Of a DNA stretch of 64,000 nucleotides, positions 8,389 to 19,093 are shown in pieces. The notes beneath the pieces are model-generated. The model searched no databases and was not told the origin of the DNA. It saw nothing but the letters and a program-made list of their open reading frames with translations. A program made the position numbers and the translations under genes. The first letter of the stretch is position 1. Every line of letters begins with the position of its first letter. Origin of the DNA: Petropleomorpha daqingensis (GTDB lineage Bacteria; Actinomycetota; Actinomycetes; Mycobacteriales; Geodermatophilaceae); assembly GCF_013408985.1 (NCBI RefSeq), contig NZ_JACBZT010000001.1, positions 930,001-994,000 of the forward strand. The letters run 5' to 3'.

Positions 8389-10055
8389 TCATGCCCAGGT
8401 CCGCCCGCTGGCCGTCGGCACGAAGTCGCGGAACGTCCGGTCCAGCTCGGCCCGCGCGGTCGGCGGCACCATCGGGTCGGCGGCCAGCGCGTACGGGTGG
8501 TGTACCCACTTGTGGAAGCAGCTCTGCCAGTACCGGAAGGTCTCGTACTCGTCCGGCGTCCCGAGGGACACGAAGCTGTCCAGCAGGAGCACGACCACCG
8601 GCCGCCCGGCGGCGACGAAGCGCCGCACGAGGCTGTCGAGGTAGTACTCGCCGTTGACGGTCTCGTCGCTGGACAGCAGCTCCTCGATGTCGGCGGCGGC
8701 CGTGCGCGCGGACGGGAAGCTGAAGGTGCCGATGATCACGCCGGCCTCGGCCGGGTCCTCCGGTGCCTCCTTGAGCCACGTGCGCTGCACGAGGCCCTCG
8801 TCGTCCCAGGTCACCCAGCCGTACTGCTGCGGCCGGCGCCGGGCCAGCCGGTAGCCCGGGGCGATCCAGACGACGAGGCCGTCGTCGCCCGCGGCGCGCA
8901 GCGCCCCTGCCAGGGCGCCTGGTGCCGGACGGGGCACGGCGTCGCAGGCGGTGACGGTGACCGGGCGGTCGGGGGCGCTGTCCAGGAGCGGACGCAGACC
9001 GGAGAGCGCGGAGTCGGCCTGCCCGCGGGAGAGCCCCGCGAGCTCGACGACGGCGGCACCCTCGCGGACCGCCAGGTCGGCGACCGCGCCGCCGTCCCCG
9101 AGGTCGGACCGCGTGACGACGACCGACTCGGCGCCCGGCACCGCGAGCAGCGCGTGCTCGAGCAGCGTGCGCCCGGCGACGTCGAGCAGCGGCTTGGGCC
9201 GGTCGTAGCCGAGATCGGCGAAGCGCTTGCCGGCCCCGCTGGCCAGGACGACGCGCGTGGCGTGGGGCTCGGGCTCGGCCGGGCCCCGGAGCCAGTGCGC
9301 CAGGGCGTTGGACCACTCCCGGTACTCCTCGAGGTCCTGCGGGGTCCCCCACTGCATGAAGTGCTGCAGCTCGTAGACGCCCACGGTGAGCCCGAGGTCC
9401 AGCACGCTCTTGTAGGTGAGGCTCAGGTAGAACTCGCCGTTGAGCAGGTAACCGGCCTTCACCTGGTGCTCGAGGGCGTCGAGGAGGACCTGCCCGCTGA
9501 CGAACCCGTAGGTCCCCGACGAGGCGAACTCCGAGTGCGGGTCGTCGGTCCAGGGCTGCTTCTCCTGGATGTCGACGACGTACTGCCCCTCGAGCTTGGG
9601 GTAGGCGTAGGACGTCGTGTGCAAGGTGTGGGGGTGGAACCCGCGGTAGGCCGGGATCGCCCCACCGGTCACGACGCCGGAGCCGAGGTAGTCGGCGAAG
9701 TCGTCGGCGTCCCAGTAGCTGGTGAAGTCGCAGTAGTTCACGACCACCGGCTTGTCCCGGGCGATGTGGTCGGCCGCCTCCAGGACGGCGTGCCCCGGGC
9801 CCAGCTTGTGCGCCGCGACCTCGACGACGGTGCCCTGCGGACGCCGCTCCAGCAGCCGCTCGCGCAGCCGCAGCCGAGGATCTGCCAGGTGGTCGGCGTT
9901 GCAGATGAACACCACGTCGTCCCAGCCCGGGTACATGTCGATGACGTGGTCGATCACGGTCTCGCCGTCGATCTCGATCAGCGCCTTCGGGCGGTCGTAC
10001 CCCGCCGCGGTGAACCGCGAGCTGATCCCGGTCATCGGGATCACCAGCTGCGGCT

Positions 10056-10059
<4 letters not shown>
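8389..10059 (-). CDS. Tandem (two-domain) sugar-phosphate nucleotidyltransferase-like protein
   Basis: A 556-residue protein built from two NTP-transferase Rossmann domains in series. Domain 1 (about 1-255) has LVIPMTGISSRFTAAGYDRPKAL, VVVNYCDF and GTPQDLEEY. Domain 2 (about 270-540) has VVLASGAGKRFADLGYDRPKPL, VTACDAVP and SLGTPDEYETF. Both keep the GxG/S-x-R-F nucleotide loop, the Lys of RPK and the late GTP.E motif, so both may be active. The GTG at 10059 is chosen because it overlaps the aldolase stop (GTGA); another in-frame GTG lies 21 bases upstream. Likely makes an NDP- or CDP-activated sugar or polyol for the operon's glycosyltransferases. Substrate unknown. Confidence 0.82.
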
Positions 10060-12345
<2,286 letters not shown>

Positions 12346-12409
12346 GCGGGCCCGGCGGCCAGGACCGCCGCCCGAGACGCACCACCGACCCGGAGGAACT
12401 GACCGGCAC

Positions 12410-14368
12410 ATGACCAACCACAGCCTCGCGACCGACGAGCCGGTCCTTCCCGACGCCGTCGCCGAGCCCAGTGCGGAGGAGCTGGTACCGGGCAAGGCCG
12501 TGCAGCTGCTCCAGCGGGTCCTGATGCCGCGGCCGGCCGACCAGCTCAAGGTCCGCAACCTGTACCTGGACGAGGTGAACTCCGGTCGGGCCAAGGTGCG
12601 CGACCGGTTCACCGCCGAGCTCGGCGCCGGCTGGGAGGTCTCGTTCGCGACCTACTTCAACGCCTTCCCCGCCAGCTACTGGCGCCGCTGGAGCGTCCTC
12701 GAGAACGTCGTGCTCCGGATGACCCTGTCCGGCGCCTGCCGCGTCGACATCTACCGGTCCAAGGCCGACGGCGAGTCGATGCACGTGACCGGCGCGACCC
12801 ACGAGGGCGCCGACCGGACGCTGGAGTTCGAGCTCGACCTCGCCCCCTTCGCCGACGGCGGGTGGTACTGGTTCGACATCACCACCGACGAGCCGACCAG
12901 CATCCGCGACGCCGGCTGGTACGCTCCCCACGCCCCCGCCGAGGAGCTGAAGCTCGCGGTGGGGATCTGCACCTACAACCGGCCGGTCGACGCCGTCGCC
13001 GCGCTCGAGGCCCTGGTCGAGGACAAGACCGTCCGCGACGACCTGCACCTCGTGGTCGTCGCCGACCAGGGCAACAAGCACGTCAAGGACGCCGCGCACT
13101 TCCCGGCGGTGGCCGACGCGCTCGGCGACCGGTTGCGCGTGGTCCAGCAGCCCAACCTGGGCGGCAGCGGTGGGTTCGCCCGGACGATCCACGAGTCCTT
13201 CACCCGCAGCGAGGCCACGCACGTCGTGCTGCTCGACGACGACATCCAGCTCGAGCCGGACAGCCTGCTGCGGGCTCGGGCCTTCGCCGCCTACGCCAAG
13301 GAGCCGATCCTGGTCGGCGGCCAGATGCTGGCGCTGCAGGACCGCTCCGTGCTGCACGCCATGGGCGAGATCGTCGACCGGTCGAACTTCTTCTGGCGCA
13401 ACGCCCCGAACACCGAGTACTTCCACGACTTCGGCGAGGAGACGCTGCGCGAGTCGCCGGATCTGCACCGGCGCATCGACGTCGACTACAACGGCTGGTG
13501 GATGTGCCTCATCCCGCGGCAGGTCTTCGAGACCGTCGGGATGCCGCTGCCGGTGTTCATCAAGTGGGACGACGCCGAGTACGGGCTGCGCGCCTTCGCC
13601 GCGGGCTTCCCGACCGTCTCGCTGCCGGGCACCGCGATCTGGCACCTCTCGTGGGGGGACAAGGACGACGCCAGCGACTGGCAGGCGTACTTCCACATCC
13701 GCAACCGGCTGATCGCGGCCGCGCTGCACTCCCCGCACAAGCACGGCGGCAGCATGTTCCGCGACATGCTCAAGAACGACCTGCGGTTCCTCATCACGCT
13801 GCAGTACTCCACGGTGGAGCTGCACCAGATGGCCTACCGCGACTTCCTCGCCGGTCCGGAGGCGATGTTCGAGCAGATGCCCGCCTCCGTCGTCCGGGCC
13901 CGAGAGACCCGCGCCACCCACTCGGACGGACGCGTGCTCTCCTCGGAGGCGGAGCTCCCGCTGCCGTCCATGGCCGCCGCCGAGGCGATCAAGTTCCGGC
14001 AGATCCCGGTGAACCCGCTGCAGATCGGCTCGACGCTGGTCAAGGCGATCGCCCACAACGCCTCGCCGGTGGCGCCGGTCAACCGCGAGGTGCCCCAGCT
14101 CAACCTCGCCTACCAGGACGCCCGCTGGTTCCTCCTGGCGCGGCTGGACTCGGCGACCGTCGGGACGGCCGACGGCCGCGGGGTCACGTTCCGGCAGCGC
14201 GACCCGAAGGCGTTCCGCGCGCTGTTCGCCAACTCCGTGCGCCTGCTCAACCAGATGTCGAAGAACTTCCCGGATCTGCAGCAGCGCTGGCAGGCGGCCG
14301 CCGCCGAGCTCACCTCGGTGGACCGCTGGAGCGAGGCCTTCGAGGACTGGGGCTACGAGCGAGTCTGA
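12410..14368 (+). CDS. glfT2: Galactofuranosyltransferase GlfT2 (galactan polymerase)
   Basis: A 652-residue processive enzyme that builds the galactofuranan chain from UDP-Galf on a polyprenyl-linked primer. It has an N-terminal beta-rich domain (about 1-180), then a GT-A domain starting LAVGICTYNRP. VVLLDDDIQLEPD holds the metal-binding DDD, FIKWDDAEYGLR the catalytic WDD, and AIWHLSWGDKDD the conserved His and Trp seen in mycobacterial GlfT2. The C-terminal region is helical. An AGGA-type ribosome site lies ahead of the ATG at 12410. A strong terminator follows. Confidence 0.96.
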   Translation: MTNHSLATDEPVLPDAVAEPSAEELVPGKAVQLLQRVLMPRPADQLKVRNLYLDEVNSGRAKVRDRFTAELGAGWEVSFATYFNAFPASYWRRWSVLENVVLRMTLSGACRVDIYRSKADGESMHVTGATHEGADRTLEFELDLAPFADGGWYWFDITTDEPTSIRDAGWYAPHAPAEELKLAVGICTYNRPVDAVAALEALVEDKTVRDDLHLVVVADQGNKHVKDAAHFPAVADALGDRLRVVQQPNLGGSGGFARTIHESFTRSEATHVVLLDDDIQLEPDSLLRARAFAAYAKEPILVGGQMLALQDRSVLHAMGEIVDRSNFFWRNAPNTEYFHDFGEETLRESPDLHRRIDVDYNGWWMCLIPRQVFETVGMPLPVFIKWDDAEYGLRAFAAGFPTVSLPGTAIWHLSWGDKDDASDWQAYFHIRNRLIAAALHSPHKHGGSMFRDMLKNDLRFLITLQYSTVELHQMAYRDFLAGPEAMFEQMPASVVRARETRATHSDGRVLSSEAELPLPSMAAAEAIKFRQIPVNPLQIGSTLVKAIAHNASPVAPVNREVPQLNLAYQDARWFLLARLDSATVGTADGRGVTFRQRDPKAFRALFANSVRLLNQMSKNFPDLQQRWQAAAAELTSVDRWSEAFEDWGYERV

Positions 14369-14383
14369 GCCCCTTCACGACGA

Positions 14384-14422
14384 AAGAGCCCCCGGGACGG
14401 CAGCTGCCGCCCGGGGGCTCTT
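14384..14422. terminator. Bidirectional intrinsic terminator-like hairpin between glfT2 and glfT1
   Basis: Perfect 13-bp inverted repeat: AAGAGCCCCCGGG at 14384-14396 pairs with CCCGGGGGCTCTT at 14410-14422. The 13-base loop itself contains the palindrome CGGCAGCTGCCG. It lies between convergent genes and ends in a short T run on one strand and A run on the other, so it can serve both. Confidence 0.85.
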
Positions 14423-14440
14423 CGGCGTTCCGGGACCCGG

Positions 14441-15349
14441 TCAGGCCCGGGTGAACCGCTCGTGCCGGCCGGCGGCCGTGAGCCGCAGCCACTCCCGCCA
14501 CCCGGCCCGGTCGCGCCGCGTGACGAGGAAGAACCAGCCGAACCGGAGGAACTCCAGCGGCAGCAGCCAGCGCATGCCCGGCTGCGCCATGAGGTATCCC
14601 CGGTTGCGATAGGTGAAGAACCGCTTGACCTCGTCGGCGGGGTACTGCGCGGACAGCCGCCCGCCGAGGATGTCCTCGAACTCGGTGGTCCCCTCCGGGT
14701 GGACGTAGGCGGCCTGCGGGCAGGTGCCGAACGGCAGACCGGCGCGCAGCAGCCGCCGGTGGATCTCGGTCTCGTCGCCGCGGAAGAACAGCCGGTAGTC
14801 GGGTACGCCGACCACGTCCAGCGCGTCGGCCCGGAACAGCGCGCCGTTGAACAGCGAGGCGTACCGGGGCAGCAGGTCCAGACCGGCGAAGTCGCTGCGC
14901 CGGCGTCGCCACCGCAGCCCCCGCCGCAGCGGGAAGGCCAGCCGCTCCGGGTCGGCCTTGTCGGTCACCAGCGGCGAGACCTCGGCCAGGCCGTGCGTGC
15001 GGGCGGAATCCAGCAGTGTGGCGAGGACGGTGTCGTCGGCCGGGCGGCCGTCGTCGTCGGCGCACCACACCCAGTCCGCGCCGAGGGAGAGCGCGTGCAG
15101 CATCCCGAGCGCGAAGCCACCGGCCCCCCCGAGGTTCCGGCGGCTCGGCAGGTAGGTGACCGGCAGCCCGCAGGACCGCACGACCTCCTCCACCGACTGC
15201 TCGGGACCGTTGTCCACGACGATGACGTGGTCGACCGGACGGGTCTGCGTCGCGATCGCGGCGAGGCTCTCCGCGAGCAGGTCCCGGCGGTACCGGGTGA
15301 CGACGACGACGACGATCCGCTCGGCGTCCGCCGGAGCAGCAGCGCTCAC
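14441..15349 (-). CDS. glfT1: Galactofuranosyltransferase GlfT1-like (galactan initiation)
   Basis: A 302-residue GT2 enzyme: VVVVTRYRRDLLAESL, VIVVDNGPEQS, LGGAGGFALGM and WCADDDGRPADD for the metal site, then FFRGDETEIHRRLLRAG with the catalytic acidic residues. The LGGAGGF and DDDG pattern is shared with galactofuranosyltransferases. It is the last gene of a wzm-wzt-glfT1 operon, and in M. tuberculosis (from memory) glfT1 also sits with the two ABC exporter genes. GlfT1 adds the first Galf residues to the linker disaccharide. The GTG at 15349 overlaps the wzt stop (GTGA). Confidence 0.85.
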   Translation of the reverse strand: MSAAAPADAERIVVVVVTRYRRDLLAESLAAIATQTRPVDHVIVVDNGPEQSVEEVVRSCGLPVTYLPSRRNLGGAGGFALGMLHALSLGADWVWCADDDGRPADDTVLATLLDSARTHGLAEVSPLVTDKADPERLAFPLRRGLRWRRRRSDFAGLDLLPRYASLFNGALFRADALDVVGVPDYRLFFRGDETEIHRRLLRAGLPFGTCPQAAYVHPEGTTEFEDILGGRLSAQYPADEVKRFFTYRNRGYLMAQPGMRWLLPLEFLRFGWFFLVTRRDRAGWREWLRLTAAGRHERFTRA

Positions 15350-16119
15350 GCGGCGTGCCCCTTGTAGGCCCGCAGGACCTCCTCGATCTCGCCCTGGCGC
15401 TTCACCTGGCCGTGCTCCATCCAGATGGCGGTGTCGCAGAGCTCGCGCAGGAACTCGTCGGAGTGCGAGGCGAACACCAGCAGGCCGGAGCGCTCCACCA
15501 GCTCGGCGAGGCGCTTCTTCGACTTCTCCAGGAAGGCCGCGTCCACCGCGCCGATGCCCTCGTCGAGCAGCAGGATCTCCGGGTCGATGCTGGTGACCAC
15601 GCCCAGCGCCAGCCGCACGCGCATCCCGGTCGAGTAGGTGCGCAGCGGCATCCGGAGGAAGTCCCCGAGCTCGGTGAACTCGGCGATGTCGTCGACGCGC
15701 TCCTCCATCTGCTTGCGGGTCATCCCCAGGAACAGCCCGCGGACGATGATGTTCTCCAGGCCCGAGATCTCGGGGTCCATGCCCACGCCGAGGTCGAAGA
15801 CCGGCGCGACGCGGCCGCGGATCTGCGCCGTCCCGCGCGTCGGTTCGTAGATGCCCGAGAACAGCCGCAGCAGCGTGGACTTGCCGGCGCCGTTGTGCCC
15901 CACGAGCCCGACCCGTGCACCGTGCTCGAGGTGCAGCGTGATGCCGCGCAGGGCCTCGATGATCGGCACCTTGGACTCGCTGGCGATGTTCCCGCCGACC
16001 AGGCCCATCATCGTCTTCTTCAGCGAACGGCTCTTCGCGTCGAAGATCGGGAAGTCGACGCACGCGTCGGTCGCGGTGATGCTGACCTCGGGGAGGTCCG
16101 GGAGGAGGCTCACGTTCAC
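15346..16119 (-). CDS. wzt: Polysaccharide ABC transporter ATP-binding protein (Wzt type)
   Basis: A 257-residue ATPase with Walker A GHNGAGKST, signature YSTGMRVRLAL, Walker B ILLLDEGIGAVD and switch VFASHS. The YSTGM form and an N-terminal strand before the Walker A domain are typical of exporters of O-antigen or teichoic acid, here of the short type without a carbohydrate-binding tail. GTG at 16119 overlaps the wzm stop as GTGA; a second in-frame GTG lies two codons on. Partnered with the permease upstream, it likely exports the lipid-linked galactan. Confidence 0.93.
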   Translation of the reverse strand: MNVSLLPDLPEVSITATDACVDFPIFDAKSRSLKKTMMGLVGGNIASESKVPIIEALRGITLHLEHGARVGLVGHNGAGKSTLLRLFSGIYEPTRGTAQIRGRVAPVFDLGVGMDPEISGLENIIVRGLFLGMTRKQMEERVDDIAEFTELGDFLRMPLRTYSTGMRVRLALGVVTSIDPEILLLDEGIGAVDAAFLEKSKKRLAELVERSGLLVFASHSDEFLRELCDTAIWMEHGQVKRQGEIEEVLRAYKGHAA

Positions 16120-16949
16120 ACCCAATACGAGACTCGGGAACGGTAGCGGCGCAGCACGACCATCGTCAGCGCCCAGCCCACCACCGTGATCACGAGGGCC
16201 ACGACCCAGAAGCGCAGCTCCTGGGGCTCGCCCAGCATCGGCCGCCGCAGGATCTCGACGAAGTGGAGGAAGGGGTTGAGCTCGGCGAGGCGGGCACGCT
16301 CGGCGATCGCCGGGTTGGGGCTGTTGAGCAGGTCCCGGTAGATCCAGACGATCGGCGTCAGGAAGAACGCCAGCTGGACGATCGACTGCGTGATGGGGGT
16401 CAGGTCCCGGAACCGGGTGGTCACGACCCCGAGCAGGAGGGCGACCCAGGCGCCGTTGAGGACGAGGACGACGAAGGCCGGGATCGCCGCGAGATCCGAC
16501 CAGTGCAGGTTCTGGGGGAAGACGATCAGCATGATCGCGTAGACCACCAGGTTGTGCAGGAAGAAGAGGGTCTGCCGCCACACGAGGCGGTAGACGTGCA
16601 CCGACAGTGGCGCCGGGAGGTGCGTGATGAGCCCGACGTTGGAGATGAAGACCTCGGACCCCTCGCTGATGCAGCCGGCGATGAAGTTCCAGATGATGAA
16701 GCCGACCAGGATGTAGGGCAGCTGGATCGACAGGTCGTTGCCGAACAACCCGGCGTAGAGGACACCGAGGGCGATGGCGGTGACCGCCATGGTGATCGAG
16801 ATCCAGATCGGACCGAGCACCGAGCGCCGGTAGCGCTGACGGATGTCCTGCCAGCCGAGATGGGCCCACAGCTGTCGCTGCGTCCACCCGGTGCGCAGAT
16901 CGAGGAGCGCCGCACGGTACGTACGACCGCCGAGTTGTGCCGATGCCAC
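16116..16949 (-). CDS. wzm: Polysaccharide ABC transporter permease (Wzm type)
   Basis: A membrane protein of about 277 residues in the ABC-2 export family. It has an N-terminal amphipathic region with QDIRQRYRRSVLGPIW, characteristic of Wzm/TagG permeases, and about six membrane helices. A further motif is RFRDLTPITQSIVQLAFFLTPI. Two in-frame GTGs are possible. The one at 16949 lies eight bases after a TAGCGT hexamer (16958-16963, minus strand), which suits a leaderless start. The one at 16955 would leave only two bases. It heads the wzm-wzt-glfT1 operon. Confidence 0.9.
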   Translation of the reverse strand: MASAQLGGRTYRAALLDLRTGWTQRQLWAHLGWQDIRQRYRRSVLGPIWISITMAVTAIALGVLYAGLFGNDLSIQLPYILVGFIIWNFIAGCISEGSEVFISNVGLITHLPAPLSVHVYRLVWRQTLFFLHNLVVYAIMLIVFPQNLHWSDLAAIPAFVVLVLNGAWVALLLGVVTTRFRDLTPITQSIVQLAFFLTPIVWIYRDLLNSPNPAIAERARLAELNPFLHFVEILRRPMLGEPQELRFWVVALVITVVGWALTMVVLRRYRSRVSYWV

Positions 16950-16955
16950 GCCCAC

Positions 16956-17279
16956 TCACGCTACCTGGGAGCCGATCCGGCCGATGGTACGAACCATTTC
17001 TTCCGCAACCCGTGGGTCACGTGGGGGAAACGAGGGTGGACGGACTCGCCACCGCCCGTCGTAGGCCTTCCCGACCACTGTGACTGATGGGCCGATTGCG
17101 CACATCCGGGGCCAGGCGGGCGCGGCCCCGGACGGTGACGGACGGTTCCCCGTGTCGGTTCGCCGGATGGTCCGCGGCCGATGTCAGCATCGTTCTCGCC
17201 GGCTGCCCGCCGGTCGCGCCGGAGCGGGGTCGTCACCCGCGACACGTGCCCGGCGAGGACACGCACGAGGGGGACATCC
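16956..17279. promoter_or_regulatory. Divergent intergenic region between wzm and the LCP gene
   Basis: About 324 bases without a gene. The minus-strand TAGCGT at 16958-16963 is the likely wzm -10. A purine-rich ribosome site (GAGGGGG) lies a few bases before the LCP GTG at 17280. No clear plus-strand -10 and no stable hairpin were seen. Short open frames here overlap no recognisable domain. Confidence 0.45.
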
Positions 17280-18836
17280 GTGAGCCGAGACCGCTTCGAG
17301 CAGGAGGACCACCTCGGTCGTCCGCTCCCCCCGCGGCTCGACCCGCGCGCCGGCCGTCCCGCCCGTTCCCGCCCTGCCGACAACGGTGCCGCCGCCCCGC
17401 GGCCGCGCACCCGGCCATGGGCGCACGTGGCGCGGGTCGTCGCCGCCGTGCTCTCGCTCGCGCTGCTGGCCACGAGCGGCTGGGGCTGGTACCTCGGTCA
17501 GGTCGCCGACGCCTCGGTGAACCGCACCGACGCGATCCCAACCTCCGGCAACGACGACACGTCGCACACGGGCGCGGACATGAACCTGCTGCTGGTCGGG
17601 CAGGACGGCCGCGAGGACCTCACCCCCGCGCAGCTCGCCGAGCTGAACGCCGGCGCCAACGACTCCGGCGGCATGAACACCGACACGATGATCCTGGTGC
17701 ACGTGCCCGCCGACGGGTCGCGCGCCTCGTTCGTCTCCTTCCCGCGCGACTCCTACGTGCAGATCCCCGGCCACGGCAAGGACCGGCTCAACGCCGCCTA
17801 CGCCTACGGCTACCAGTCGGCCGGCGCGGACGCCGACGACAGCGCCAAGGAGGCGGCCGGCTCCCAGCTGCTCGTGCAGACCATCAGCCAGCTGACCGGG
17901 CTGCAGATCGACCACTACGCGGAGGTCGACCTGCTCGGCTTCTTCAAGCTCGCCACGGTGGTCGGCGGCGTCGAGGTCAACCTGTGCGCCCCGGTCGACG
18001 ACCGCCAGTACTCCGGCGCGTACTTCCCGGCCGGCGTGCAGACGATCACGGGCGCCGACGCGCTGAAGTTCGTCCGGCAGCGGCACCACATCGGCAACAC
18101 CAGCACCGACTTCGACCGCATCCGGCGCCAGCAGGTGTTCATCGCCGGCGTCCTGCGCAAGCTCCTCTCGGAGGACGTCCTGCTCGACCTCGGCAAGCAG
18201 CGGCAGCTCGTGCAGGCGGCGGCCGAGTCGCTGACGGTCGACCAGTCGCTGAACCTGCTCCAGCTGGCTCAGCAGATGCAGTCGGTGACCGCCGGGAACA
18301 TCGAGTTCCAGACCGTGCCCAACCTGGGGACCGGCAAGGTGGACGGCAAGGACGTCGTCCGGCTGGCCGACACGAGCACCCTGCACTCGTTCTTCGCCCA
18401 GCTGTCCGCCGACCCGGCGCCGCAGACCCAGGACACCACGACCGCCACGCCCGCAGCCCCCGCGACGGTGGCGCCGGGCACGGTGACCGTCGAGGTCTAC
18501 AACGGCTCCGGCACACCGGGCCTGGCGGGCAAGGCGGCCACCGCGCTGCAGAGCGCCGGGTTCGTCGTCGGCACCACGGGCAACGCCGACTCCAGCAACT
18601 ACGCCAAGACCGAGATCCGCTACGCCCCCGGCGACGACGCACTGGCCAACACCCTGGCCGCCCGCGTCCCCGGTGCCACCCTCACGCCGCTGGCCACCGC
18701 CACGAAGGGCACCGTGCAGCTGGTCATCGGCAAGGACTTCAACGGCGTCGGCCAGGCGGTCGCGCCGAGCGCGCCGGCGGCGCCGACGGAGGGCGAGGAA
18801 GCCCGCACCGCCGCGGACACCACCTGCATCAACTAG
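17280..18836 (+). CDS. LytR-CpsA-Psr (LCP) family wall-polymer ligase with LytR_C domain
   Basis: A 518-residue protein with a charged cytoplasmic N-terminus, one membrane helix at about 45-66 and an extracytoplasmic LCP domain. LCP features are MNLLLVGQDG, NTDTMILVHV, FVSFPRDSYVQIPG with the catalytic Arg, GGVEVNLCAP and DFDRIRRQQVF. A LytR_C domain (TVTVEVYNGSGTPGLAGKAA) occupies about residues 400-490. LCP enzymes transfer lipid-linked polymers to peptidoglycan; in arabinogalactan-making bacteria they attach the galactan. Its position after the galactan genes supports this. The GTG is preceded by GAGGGGG. Confidence 0.94.
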   Translation: MSRDRFEQEDHLGRPLPPRLDPRAGRPARSRPADNGAAAPRPRTRPWAHVARVVAAVLSLALLATSGWGWYLGQVADASVNRTDAIPTSGNDDTSHTGADMNLLLVGQDGREDLTPAQLAELNAGANDSGGMNTDTMILVHVPADGSRASFVSFPRDSYVQIPGHGKDRLNAAYAYGYQSAGADADDSAKEAAGSQLLVQTISQLTGLQIDHYAEVDLLGFFKLATVVGGVEVNLCAPVDDRQYSGAYFPAGVQTITGADALKFVRQRHHIGNTSTDFDRIRRQQVFIAGVLRKLLSEDVLLDLGKQRQLVQAAAESLTVDQSLNLLQLAQQMQSVTAGNIEFQTVPNLGTGKVDGKDVVRLADTSTLHSFFAQLSADPAPQTQDTTTATPAAPATVAPGTVTVEVYNGSGTPGLAGKAATALQSAGFVVGTTGNADSSNYAKTEIRYAPGDDALANTLAARVPGATLTPLATATKGTVQLVIGKDFNGVGQAVAPSAPAAPTEGEEARTAADTTCIN

Positions 18837-18917
18837 ACGTGCGGGACCCGGCGGACCCACGCTGCGGGAGAGACGAATGTTGCAGTTCAGGACCGGTCCG
18901 TCACCCCGTGCGCTCGT

Positions 18918-18923
18918 TAGACT
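18918..18923 (+). promoter_or_regulatory. Putative -10 element upstream of the acyltransferase gene
   Basis: TAGACT within the 257-base gap between the LCP gene and the acyltransferase. Transcription from here would leave a leader of roughly 160 bases carrying a GAGGAG ribosome site before the GTG at 19094. No hairpin or riboswitch-like structure was recognised in the leader. Confidence 0.4.
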
Positions 18924-19093
18924 CCGACACGAGCACGGGCGGGAAACGCCTGTCGGGATGCTTCCCGACCCAGCCGACGGGGTGATCCCGGATCGATCCT
19001 CGGGCCGCAGAAGCCGCCTGTGCGGACGGTCCGCGATGCGCCCGTCTCCGGGCGGTGAGCCCGATCCACGAAGCCGATGAGGAGAGCGCGCGA